DNA of 64,000 nucleotides, from NCBI RefSeq assembly GCF_017304615.1, contig NZ_JAFKLZ010000002.1, positions 62,001-126,000 on the forward strand, given 5' to 3'. The notes under the pieces are model-generated. The model made no database searches, was not told where the DNA came from, and saw nothing but the letters and a program-made list of their open reading frames with translations. Below, one piece after another: positions 28,713 through 36,651 of this stretch. This DNA comes from Sphingomonas sp. GTDB lineage: Bacteria; Pseudomonadota; Alphaproteobacteria; Sphingomonadales; Sphingomonadaceae. The position numbers and the translations under genes were made by a program. Position 1 is the stretch's first letter; each line of letters begins with the position of its first letter.

Positions 28713-30389
28713 TTAAATATTGATAGTCTGCGGGCGATTCTTCCGCAGCCAGAGGACGACGAGCATCCGGGTGAAGGTGACCGCGGTGAACACGGACGTC
28801 GCGATGCCGATCAGCAGCACGACCGCGAAGCCCTTGATCGGACCCGAGCCGAGCAGGAACATGATCACGCCCGAAATGGCGTGGGTCATGTTCGCCTCGA
28901 AGATCGTGCGGCTGGCTTCCTTGTAGCCCAGTTCGACCGACTGGATGACGCTGCGCCCGCGCCGCCGCTCCTCACGAATCCGCTCGTTGATCAGCACGTT
29001 GGCGTCGACTGCCGTACCGATCGTCAGCACGAAGCCGGCGATACCCGGCAGCGTCAGCGTACCATTTATCAGGGCAAGCACGCCCATGATGACCAGCACG
29101 TTGATGACGACGGCCCAGTTCGCATAGACGCCGAACCGGCCATAGGTCACCAGCATGAACAGCACGACCAGCACGACCGCAATGATCGACGCCTGGATGC
29201 CGGCGCGGATCGACGCTTCGCCAAGGTCGGGACCGACGGTGCGTTCCTCGACCACCTTGAGAGCGACGGGCAGCGCGCCCGACTTGAGCTGGATCGCGAG
29301 GTCGTTCGCGGCTTTCGCGTCGAAGCTGCCGGTGATGCGACCGCTGCCGCCCAGAATCGGCGTCTGGATGTTCGGTGCGGAGATGACCGTGCCGTCTAGG
29401 ATGATCGCGAACGGCTTGCCGACATTGGCTTGCGTCGTCTTCGCAAAGCTCTTGCCGCCCTGCGTGTTGAACTGGAAGCCGACCGCCCAGGCACCGGGGT
29501 TTTCTGTATCGGTTTCCGCGCGAGCATCGGTTAGGTCGCTACCGGTAATGATCGCTTCGTCACGCACCGCGATGACGGGGGAACCGACGGGCCAGTTCGT
29601 CTTGGGATTATTCGGGTCGGCCGGGAACGTCATCGGCGCGGTGAGGCGTCCGATATATGGCGCGGCGAACCGTACCGCCTCGGGATAAGGCAACGCGATG
29701 TCGCCGATCGGCGCGATGCCTTTCGACAATTGCGCCGCGTCGGCATTTATATCTACCAGCTTGAATTCGAGCTTCGCGGTCTTGCCGAGCAACGCCTTTA
29801 GCGCGGTCGGATCCTGAAGACCCGGTACCTGCACGACGATGCGGGTCGATCCCTGCTTGATGATCGTCGGTTCGCGCGTGCCGAGCGAGTCGATGCGGCG
29901 GCGGACGACTTCGGTCGCGCCGTCCATCGCGCTGTCGATCGCGGCATCGATCCCTGCCTTGGTCGGCGTCACGACGAAGGTCGATGAATTGACGACCGAG
30001 ATGTCCCAGTCGCGCTGGCCGGTGTTACCGACGCCGTTGGTCTTTTGCGACAGCAATTGCCGCGCCGCCTCTAGCTGGCCGATGTCGCGCAGCATGAAGG
30101 TGATCTTGCCGCCATCGGTCGAAATATCACCGACGCCGATCTTGGCGCGGCGCATATCGGTGGCGACTTCCTGCTTCTTCTGACCGAGCCGAGTCGTGAT
30201 CAAGTCGTTTGTGTCGGCCTCGAGCAGCAGATAGCTGCCGCCCGCAAGGTCGAGGCCAAGGTTGATGCGCGGATGGAACGGCCAGTTCTTGACCGTGCTT
30301 TCAGGCAGGAAGCTGGGGATCGCGAGCGCGCACAGAGCGGCGAGCACGCCGATGATCGACCACACCTTCCAACGCGGGAAATCGAGCAT
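28713..30389 (-). CDS. secD: protein translocase subunit SecD
   Basis: The 558-residue partner of SecF. It has an N-terminal membrane segment, the GLDLAGGSYLLLEAD block that opens the periplasmic P1 domain, a large periplasmic region, and a C-terminal five-segment membrane domain with GTAVDANVLINERIREE, where the conserved aspartate for proton transfer lies. Its ATG overlaps the yajC stop (TGATG). It is standard in length and order for an alphaproteobacterium. Confidence 0.96.
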   Translation of the reverse strand: MLDFPRWKVWSIIGVLAALCALAIPSFLPESTVKNWPFHPRINLGLDLAGGSYLLLEADTNDLITTRLGQKKQEVATDMRRAKIGVGDISTDGGKITFMLRDIGQLEAARQLLSQKTNGVGNTGQRDWDISVVNSSTFVVTPTKAGIDAAIDSAMDGATEVVRRRIDSLGTREPTIIKQGSTRIVVQVPGLQDPTALKALLGKTAKLEFKLVDINADAAQLSKGIAPIGDIALPYPEAVRFAAPYIGRLTAPMTFPADPNNPKTNWPVGSPVIAVRDEAIITGSDLTDARAETDTENPGAWAVGFQFNTQGGKSFAKTTQANVGKPFAIILDGTVISAPNIQTPILGGSGRITGSFDAKAANDLAIQLKSGALPVALKVVEERTVGPDLGEASIRAGIQASIIAVVLVVLFMLVTYGRFGVYANWAVVINVLVIMGVLALINGTLTLPGIAGFVLTIGTAVDANVLINERIREERRRGRSVIQSVELGYKEASRTIFEANMTHAISGVIMFLLGSGPIKGFAVVLLIGIATSVFTAVTFTRMLVVLWLRKNRPQTINI

Positions 30390-30727
30390 CAGTCGTTCGC
30401 CGGCTTGGCCGAGGTCGGGCTCAGCACTTCGGCGATCGTCGCGCGGACGACCTTGATCTTGACCGTCGGCGCGATCTCGATCTCGGCATATTGATCATCA
30501 ACCTTGACGACCTTGCCCAGGATTCCGCCCGACGTGACGACCTGATCGTTCTTCTTCAGGTTGGCGATCGCGTTCTGCAGCATCTTCACCCGCCGCTGCT
30601 GCGGGCGCAGCATCAGGAAATAGAAGGCGACGAACACGAGCAGCAACGGCCCGATGGTCGAAATCATGCTGGCGGTCGCATCGGGAGCGGCGCCGGCGGT
30701 CTGGGCGTAAGCGGGAGGAATAAGCAT
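30389..30727 (-). CDS. yajC: preprotein translocase accessory protein YajC
   Basis: A 112-residue protein with one membrane segment (IGPLLLVFVAFYFLMLRP) and a cytoplasmic domain with KNDQVVTSGGILGKV, typical of YajC, which associates with SecDF. I choose the ATG at 30727, with AGGA upstream, over one at 30757. It is the first gene of yajC-secD-secF-Mth938. The tRNA-Pro gene begins about 170 bp away on the other strand; I see nothing distinctive in the gap. Confidence 0.92.
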   Translation of the reverse strand: MLIPPAYAQTAGAAPDATASMISTIGPLLLVFVAFYFLMLRPQQRRVKMLQNAIANLKKNDQVVTSGGILGKVVKVDDQYAEIEIAPTVKIKVVRATIAEVLSPTSAKPAND

Positions 30728-30896
30728 GGTCGTCCTGAATTGGGCGTAAGCCGGCATGTGCCTGAAAACGGGCAGGCCGACGATAAGCGCCGCGCGCTAT
30801 CATCATGACGCCGCCCACGCAACACGCGCATGCTTGCATCGCTCCGCCCGAGAGCCTAGAGGCCCCGCTTCCTCGGCGGTATAGCCGGGGACCGGT

Positions 30897-30973
30897 CGGG
30901 GCGTAGCGCAGCCTGGTAGCGCATCACACTGGGGGTGTGGGGGTCGCAGGTTCGAATCCTGTCGCCCCGACCA
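30897..30973 (+). tRNA. tRNA-Pro (anticodon GGG)
   Basis: A full cloverleaf of 77 bases: acceptor CGGGGCG pairing with CGCCCCG, D-arm GCGC/GCGC, anticodon stem TCACA/TGTGG with loop CTGGGGG (anticodon GGG at 30931-30933), T-arm GCAGG TTCGAAT CCTGT, discriminator A and an encoded CCA. It reads the proline codons CCC and CCU. No duplicated 3' end that would mark an integrated element was seen downstream. Confidence 0.97.
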
Positions 30974-31150
30974 TTTTCGCGAAGTGGTAATTGGCAGCGC
31001 CGATAGCATCACAATTTCGCGAACGGCTGATACGGCGTCGCCGCTGTGAATGACGATTGTCCCTTGTCGGGGCAGCGCGATAGTACAGCGTGCCTGAATC
31101 CAACCGATACTCGCTGTGATTCGAATGAAAAAAATGGTTTAATCGCGGTT

Positions 31151-31708
31151 ATGGACGACGCCTCCTTCGCTTCGCTGACGCCGCGTGAGCGCGATTGCCT
31201 GCGCGGCGTGCGCGCGTTGCAGGGATCGGGCGAGATCGCGCGCGACCTGGGCATCGCGGCCGGCACCGTCGACACCTATCTGGGATCCGCTCGAGCCAAG
31301 CCCGGCGCGCGCGACCGCAAGCATGCCGCGCTGTTGTTCGCCGAATATGAAGACGCCCAGGGCCTTCCGAAAACTACCCCCCAGAATCTAGCATGCGAAA
31401 ATCTGGGGCTGGCGGCGGCGTCACGGCACCCCTCATGGTCGACGGCGATCGAGGGCGGCCTCTCCCCTTCCCTAAACGATGCCGTCCTCGATCAGCGGCG
31501 CTTCGGCGGCGTCACGGGGCGCACCGGCTGGTCCGGTATGCTCCGTGACGTTATCGAAGGGGCGAGACCGAGTGACCTATCAACCAGTGCCAGGGGGGTA
31601 TTGATCCTGGCGGCCACCGTGATCATTGGCTTTGCCTTTTTCGCGGTCAGCGCCGGAGTGGGCGCGCTTTACGGCCTGGCGACGTTCCTCCGCTCGCTTT
31701 CATACTGA
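31151..31708 (+). CDS. LuxR-type HTH protein with C-terminal membrane anchor
   Basis: A 185-residue protein. Residues 5-60 form a GerE/LuxR-type helix-turn-helix (SLTPRERDCL, then EIARDLGIAAGTVDTYL), with no receiver or ligand domain in front. A polar linker follows and a hydrophobic segment (GVLILAATVIIGFAFFAVSAG) near the C-terminus should anchor it in the membrane. A membrane-tethered HTH regulator of this plan is unusual; how it signals is unknown. The start at 31151 is chosen because upstream residues look random; the ribosome site is weak. It follows tRNA-Pro and leads a plus-strand cluster ending in a response regulator. Confidence 0.7.
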   Translation: MDDASFASLTPRERDCLRGVRALQGSGEIARDLGIAAGTVDTYLGSARAKPGARDRKHAALLFAEYEDAQGLPKTTPQNLACENLGLAAASRHPSWSTAIEGGLSPSLNDAVLDQRRFGGVTGRTGWSGMLRDVIEGARPSDLSTSARGVLILAATVIIGFAFFAVSAGVGALYGLATFLRSLSY

Positions 31709-31764
31709 CGCCGCGTCACCCTTGATCGAACGTGCCTGTCGATGACCGGCGCGGTGGAGGATTT

Positions 31765-32136
31765 ATGCGCGTCGACCCTACCAATCACCCTCACTACGAT
31801 GCCATCCTGACTGTTTCGGCCGCGGTGCTCGCCGCCGAGCGCGACATGGACAGCTCGATCGTCAAATTGTCGCAGCTCGTCTCGACCACGATCGAAACCT
31901 ATGGCGACGCCAAACTGCCCGCGGCGATGGCCCAACCGGCACTCGCCAAACTGACCGAGGCGCTGACCGCGCATGTCGATAGCCGCCGGCTGCTCGGAGA
32001 AGCGCATCGTGAATATGGCCGCACCGCCAAGATGCTCGGCGCGACTGCCGAGGAGTGGGGTCCGGTATGGCCCTGCCCAGGCATCACCACCGAAGACGAG
32101 ACGCCGGCGCGTCCGGCTTTGAAGGTGGCCGCGTAA
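31765..32136 (+). CDS. small helical protein of unknown function
   Basis: A 123-residue, mostly alpha-helical acidic protein with no signal peptide or membrane segment. I do not recognise a family. It begins MRVDPTNHPHYDAILTVSAAV and has a long amphipathic middle with several SRRLLGEAHREYGR-like turns. A strong ribosome site (GGAGG, six bases before ATG) indicates it is a real gene. It lies 57 bp after the HTH-TM gene and 44 bp before the membrane protein, and looks like part of the same cluster. Confidence 0.65.
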   Translation: MRVDPTNHPHYDAILTVSAAVLAAERDMDSSIVKLSQLVSTTIETYGDAKLPAAMAQPALAKLTEALTAHVDSRRLLGEAHREYGRTAKMLGATAEEWGPVWPCPGITTEDETPARPALKVAA

Positions 32137-32179
32137 TCCGACTTGACGAGAGTACCGATCGTGGTGCCCATCGACATCG

Positions 32180-32632
32180 ATGATCGCTTTGCTCTTCCTG
32201 GTCCTGTGGCTCGGGGTGTGCGGCTATGCCTTGTGGCGTGGCGCGCAGCCCGAGCGTTTTGTCGCGGTGATTTTCCTGGCCGCCGTCCCGGCTGGTGCGG
32301 CGGCCTATTCAACTGGCCTGCGCTGGCGCGGCATCGAAATGGGGCTGTTCGGCGTCGATATGACGATGCTGGTCCTGCTCCTGATCATCGCGATGAAGGC
32401 CAATCGTTACTGGCCGATCGCGATGGCCGCGATGCAGGTGTTCCAGGTCGTCGGACACCTGCTCAAACTGGCCGATCCGCGCATGCTCCCGCTGCTCTAT
32501 TGGATCAGCAACGTGGTCTGGGCCTATCCGATGTTGATCCTGCTGCTGCTTGGCACGGTGCGTCACCACAACCGGGTGAAACGTCTGGGGGCGGAGCCGT
32601 CCTGGAGCAACTCTTCGCCGCCGCCGGACTGA
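32180..32632 (+). CDS. integral membrane protein, about five segments
   Basis: A 150-residue hydrophobic protein with predicted membrane helices near residues 2-18, 27-45, 58-73, 77-95 and 108-126 and a short polar C-terminal tail (HHNRVKRLGAEPSW). No family recognised. Its ribosome site is poor. The last 31 bases overlap the apparent start of the RadC-like gene in another frame, and the sequence CGGAG inside it is the only candidate ribosome site for that gene, so the two are probably coupled. Confidence 0.65.
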   Translation: MIALLFLVLWLGVCGYALWRGAQPERFVAVIFLAAVPAGAAAYSTGLRWRGIEMGLFGVDMTMLVLLLIIAMKANRYWPIAMAAMQVFQVVGHLLKLADPRMLPLLYWISNVVWAYPMLILLLLGTVRHHNRVKRLGAEPSWSNSSPPPD

Positions 32633-33192
32633 CCGGCAAGGGGGCGCTCGCCACCACGCTGATCGAAGAGTTCGGCTCGTTACCGCTGCTGATCGCGGCG
32701 CGGCCCGGACGGCAATTGCGCACGACGGGCGACCCCCGGCTCGTCGCCTTGCTGCAAGCGGTCCGGCAGATACTGCGCGACGTTACGCGCGCCGATCTTG
32801 ACCGGCGGCCGGTGCTGCCCAACTCACGCGTGCTGCGCGACTATCTGATGGTGCACCTTGCCGACGAGGCCGTCGAACATGTGCGCATCCTCTATCTCAA
32901 CGCGTATGACCGCCTGATCGCCGACGAGTTGCACGCCAGCGGTACGCCGAGCGGAACGCCGTTCTGCGTTCGGACGATTGCTGCGCGAGCGCTCGAAGTG
33001 GGCGCGATGAATGTCATCGTTGCGCATAACCATCCGTCGGGCTTGCGCGAAAGCAGCCGCGCCGACATCGCCCAGACGATCGCGCTGGAGGCGGCGCTCG
33101 ACGCGCTCGGCATCACGCTGATCGACCATTTGATCGTGACGCGCAGCGGCTTGGCCAGCGTCCGCGCGGCGACTCGGGCGCTGGCGGCATGA
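32602..33192 (+). CDS. RadC-like JAMM-domain protein, apparent CTG start
   Basis: A protein of about 196 residues with the RadC/JAB fold. The catalytic-type motif is AHNHPSGLRESSRAD, giving metal ligands H142, H144 and D155, and the core ends with DHLIVTRSG. Such proteins are zinc JAMM-like and often found in mobile or stress loci, but the role of bacterial RadC is still unsettled. The N-terminal helix-hairpin-helix part of full-length RadC is reduced. No ATG, GTG or TTG opens the frame near the domain; CTG at 32602 with GGAG five bases upstream is the best start, giving MEQLFAAAGL. The stop overlaps the response regulator start in ATGA. Confidence 0.7.
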   Translation: MEQLFAAAGLTGKGALATTLIEEFGSLPLLIAARPGRQLRTTGDPRLVALLQAVRQILRDVTRADLDRRPVLPNSRVLRDYLMVHLADEAVEHVRILYLNAYDRLIADELHASGTPSGTPFCVRTIAARALEVGAMNVIVAHNHPSGLRESSRADIAQTIALEAALDALGITLIDHLIVTRSGLASVRAATRALAA

Positions 33193-33596
33193 CGATCCGC
33201 ACGCTCCTGGTCGACGACGATCCCGATACGCGCGCGATCGTCGCGCTCGCGCTCGACCTGCACCCGCAATTCGCCGTCAGCGCGGTGTCGCGGCTCGGCG
33301 CCGCCGATACGCTTCGGCACGGGACCGAGGCATTCGACGTGATCCTGCTCGACATGAAGTTCGCGGACATGAGCGCCGGTGCGCTGGTCGCGACAGTGCG
33401 CCAATGGTCGTCGTCGGCGGCGATCCCGGTGCTGATCCTGTCGCCTCGAGACGGCGACAGCGACCGGCGCGCCTATCGCTCGGTCGGCGCGCAAGGATCG
33501 ATCGCCAAGCCGTTCGACCCCGTCGCATTGCCCGATCGTGTGATCGAATCGCTCCGGCCGTTCAGCCCGGCGGCCACGCAGCGCAGCGCCAGCTAG
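33189..33596 (+). CDS. single-domain response regulator
   Basis: A 135-residue receiver domain without an output domain. Acidic pocket VDDDPD (8-13), phospho-acceptor D55 in ILLDMKFAD, serine in LILSPRD in place of the usual threonine region, and the lysine in SIAKPFDP are all present. It would work by protein-protein contact. It is coupled to the RadC-like gene by ATGA, a rare partnership. No kinase lies beside it. The C-terminus (SPAATQRSAS) is a short unstructured tail. Confidence 0.85.
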   Translation: MTIRTLLVDDDPDTRAIVALALDLHPQFAVSAVSRLGAADTLRHGTEAFDVILLDMKFADMSAGALVATVRQWSSSAAIPVLILSPRDGDSDRRAYRSVGAQGSIAKPFDPVALPDRVIESLRPFSPAATQRSAS

Positions 33597-33639
33597 CCCG
33601 TCGCCGGCCTGGCGAAGCGCAGACCAGAGCTTTCGCGTT

Positions 33640-34545
33640 TCATACGAAGCTGTTGGCGGTGACCATGTCGAGGAAGTCGACCAATTTGTCGTGCGGATCC
33701 CAGCCGAGAACGTCTAGCGGCTTCGCGACGAAATTGGACAAGGCGTTTATGTCGTAGAAGCGTGGCGTGCCGTCGCGATCGTCGATCATAAACTCGACCC
33801 CCCCGACGTCGAGTTTCATGTCGCCCGCGATCCGCTCCGCTGCCTCGATCAGCCCGCGATCCGGCTCGATCGCGGTCATCGCGATTGGCGAGCCGGGGAC
33901 GCAGGCGTCGGCCGGGCACAGGTCGAACGCGCCGCCCCCGGCGATCTCGATCGCGTAGAGATATTCGCGGTCGAGCGTTTCGATCCGCATGATCTTGCCG
34001 TCGCGCGCGGGAACGTAGTCCTGCACCAGCAACACCCCATCGACACTTTTGGGCAGTCCCCGCTCGTTCACCGCCCGGTGCAGGTCGGCTGGCGTGTCAA
34101 ACTTGACGATTCCCGCGCCCACGCCGCCGACATTGGCCTTCACCACCAGGGGGAAATGCAGGGTCGCCGCCGCCGGTTCGACATCGACCGTGCGATGCAC
34201 GACGCGCGTTTCGGGGATCGCCAGGCCCAGGCTGGCGATCAGCGCCAGTTGCCGCGCCTTCGACGCGTCGATCGCCATCACGTCTGCGCCGTTGATCACG
34301 CGTGCGCCCGACCGCCGCCAATGATCGAGCAGCGCCATGGTGTGAAAGATTGGATGCTCCGCCTCGCGCGTGACGCTCGACATGGCGATGCGGTTGAAGA
34401 CGACCGGCGCGGGAATCGCGCCATAGCCAGGGCTCCAGTTACCTTCGGGCCCGAAGGCCGCATAATTGATGCCGCGGTTGTCGAGTGCGGCGAACAGGGG
34501 GGCAAACCATTGGGGGTGTTCGTACAAAATCGCGAGTTCGATCAT
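33640..34545 (-). CDS. ATP-grasp (RimK-like) ligase
   Basis: A 301-residue protein of the ATP-grasp superfamily. The core includes FPLVVKANVGGVGAGIVKF (lysine and glycine-rich nucleotide loop), LLVQDYVPARDGKIMRIETLD, and the metal-binding end GVEFMIDDRDGTPRFYDINALSNF. Such enzymes join a carboxylate to an amine by an acyl-phosphate, as in RimK, glutathione synthase and several peptide-modifying enzymes. The substrate is unknown and no precursor peptide is visible next to it. AAGGGG precedes the ATG. It is divergent from the ABC-F gene at 34678. Confidence 0.8.
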   Translation of the reverse strand: MIELAILYEHPQWFAPLFAALDNRGINYAAFGPEGNWSPGYGAIPAPVVFNRIAMSSVTREAEHPIFHTMALLDHWRRSGARVINGADVMAIDASKARQLALIASLGLAIPETRVVHRTVDVEPAAATLHFPLVVKANVGGVGAGIVKFDTPADLHRAVNERGLPKSVDGVLLVQDYVPARDGKIMRIETLDREYLYAIEIAGGGAFDLCPADACVPGSPIAMTAIEPDRGLIEAAERIAGDMKLDVGGVEFMIDDRDGTPRFYDINALSNFVAKPLDVLGWDPHDKLVDFLDMVTANSFV

Positions 34546-34677
34546 TCGCGCCCCTTAGACCCGCGCCACGCCACCGTCATCACGGCCAAACGCCGCATTT
34601 ATCCCAAAACGATACCGTCGTGGCTCGAACGACGAAGGGGTGGCGGCGACGGCGAGCCTCCCCTACAGGGACGCGCC

Positions 34678-36549
34678 ATGCTTTCCCTCAGCGACATCAC
34701 GGTCCGCCTCGGCGGGCGGACGATCCTCGATGGCGCGACCGCCAAGCTGCCGCCGCGCAGCCGCGTCGGGCTGATCGGCCGCAACGGCGCGGGCAAGACG
34801 ACGCTGGTGCGCGTGATCGCGGGGATGCTCGAGCCCGACACCGGCGAGGCGGCGATGCCGCGCGGCAGCCGGCTCGGCTATATCGCACAGGAAGCGCCGT
34901 CGGGCGACGCGACGCCGTTCGAGACCGTACTGGCCGCCGACACCGAGCGCGCCGCGCTGATGACCGAGAGCGAGACCAGTCACGATCCCGACCGGCTAGG
35001 CGAAATCCATGAGCGCCTCAACGCGATCGACGCGCACGCCGCGCCCAGCCGCGCCGCGCGTATTTTGGTTGGGTTGGGGTTCGACGAAGCGGCGCAGCAT
35101 CGCCCGCTCGACAGCTTCTCGGGCGGGTGGAAGATGCGCGTCGCGCTCGCCTCGCTCCTGTTCTCGCAACCCGACCTGCTGCTGCTCGACGAGCCTTCGA
35201 ACCACCTCGACCTCGAAGCGGTGCTGTGGCTCGAGGATTTTCTCAAATCCTATCCCGCGACGATCGTGCTGGTCAGCCACGAGCGCGATTTCCTCAATAA
35301 CGTGGTCGACCACATCCTGCACCTCGAACGCGGCAAACTGTGGCTCTATCCGGGCGGCTACGATTCGTTCGAGCGCCAGCGCGCCGAGCGTCAGGCGCAG
35401 ATCGCCTCCGCGCGCGCGAAGCAGCAGGCCGAACGCGAGAAGCTCCAGGATTACATCGCCCGCAACTCCGCCCGCGCCTCCACCGCGAAGCAGGCGCAAA
35501 GCCGGGCCAAGGCGCTCGCGCGGATGCAGCCGATCGCCGAACTCGTCGATGATCCGTCGCTCAGCTTCGACTTCCCCGACCCCAACGAACTGCGCCCGCC
35601 GCTGATCACGCTCGACATGGCGAGCGTCGGCTATGGCGAGACGCCGATCCTGCAGCGCCTCAATTTGCGGCTCGACCCCGACGACCGCATCGCGTTGCTC
35701 GGCCGCAACGGCAACGGCAAGACCACGCTCGCGCGCCTGCTCGCGGCGCAACTGACGCCGATGGACGGCGCGATGAACGCGACCGGCAAGATGCGCGTCG
35801 GCTACTTCACGCAATATCAGGTCGAGGAACTCGACGCCGGCGAGACACCGCTCCAGCACATGACCGTCCAGATGAAGGGTGCGACGCCGGGGGCCGTCCG
35901 CGGCCAGCTCGGACGGTTCGGCTTTTCGGGCGACAAGGCGACGACCAAGGTCGGCAAACTGTCGGGCGGCGAGCGCGCTCGTCTCGCGCTCGCGCTCATC
36001 ACGCGTGACGCGCCGCACATGCTGATCCTCGACGAGCCGACCAACCACTTGGACGTCGACGCCCGCGAGGCGCTGATCCAAGCGCTCAACGCCTATTCGG
36101 GCGCCGTCGTGATCGTCAGCCACGATCGCCACATGCTGGAAATGACCGCCGACCGGCTGGTGCTGGTCGATAGCGGCACCGCGAAGGAATTCGACGGCAG
36201 TCTGGACGATTACATCGCCTTCGTGCTCGCGAAGGACGCATCCGACACCGCGAAGGAAGTGACGAAGCTCAACAAGAAGGACGCGCGCCGCGCCGCCGCG
36301 GAAGCGCGCGAGGCGAGCCAGGGTCTGCGCAACGCGGCGAAGGCGGCGGAAGAGCAGCTAGCGAAGCTCAATGCCGAACGCAGCGCGATCGATCGCGCGA
36401 TGTTCGATCCGTCATCGGCCGATGCGGCGCTCGCCAAACTGACGATGACCGACCTGATGAAACGTCGCGCCGAGGTGGAAGAGAAGATCGAAGCGGCGGA
36501 AGCGGCGTGGATGGAAGCAAGCGAGGCGCTGGAAGCCATCGCGGCGTAG
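34678..36549 (+). CDS. ABC-F family ATPase (Uup/YheS type)
   Basis: A 623-residue protein with two ATP-binding cassettes and no membrane domain. Cassette 1 has GRNGAGKT (34-41), SFSGGWK and LLLLDEPSNHLD; cassette 2 has GRNGNGKT, KLSGGERAR and LILDEPTNHLD. Between them lies the P-site tRNA-interaction motif linker rich in Lys and Arg, and the C-terminus is a charged coiled coil (about 540-623). ABC-F proteins act on ribosomes, relieving stalls or giving drug resistance. The presence of the C-terminal coiled coil is most like the YheS/Uup branch. AGGGA precedes the ATG. Confidence 0.92.
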   Translation: MLSLSDITVRLGGRTILDGATAKLPPRSRVGLIGRNGAGKTTLVRVIAGMLEPDTGEAAMPRGSRLGYIAQEAPSGDATPFETVLAADTERAALMTESETSHDPDRLGEIHERLNAIDAHAAPSRAARILVGLGFDEAAQHRPLDSFSGGWKMRVALASLLFSQPDLLLLDEPSNHLDLEAVLWLEDFLKSYPATIVLVSHERDFLNNVVDHILHLERGKLWLYPGGYDSFERQRAERQAQIASARAKQQAEREKLQDYIARNSARASTAKQAQSRAKALARMQPIAELVDDPSLSFDFPDPNELRPPLITLDMASVGYGETPILQRLNLRLDPDDRIALLGRNGNGKTTLARLLAAQLTPMDGAMNATGKMRVGYFTQYQVEELDAGETPLQHMTVQMKGATPGAVRGQLGRFGFSGDKATTKVGKLSGGERARLALALITRDAPHMLILDEPTNHLDVDAREALIQALNAYSGAVVIVSHDRHMLEMTADRLVLVDSGTAKEFDGSLDDYIAFVLAKDASDTAKEVTKLNKKDARRAAAEAREASQGLRNAAKAAEEQLAKLNAERSAIDRAMFDPSSADAALAKLTMTDLMKRRAEVEEKIEAAEAAWMEASEALEAIAA

Positions 36550-36651
36550 CGCTGCAGGTAAGGGCGCCAGTTATCCCGCGGCCCGCGTTGGTTAGCAATT
36601 TGTCAACGCCTCCCCCCTACGAACGGTCCCAACTATGAAGGGATCAATGGC

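Noticed and set aside
30897..31150. Possible integrated element next to tRNA-Pro
   Set aside because: No integrase, and no repeated tRNA 3' end was seen downstream. The following genes look like resident genes.
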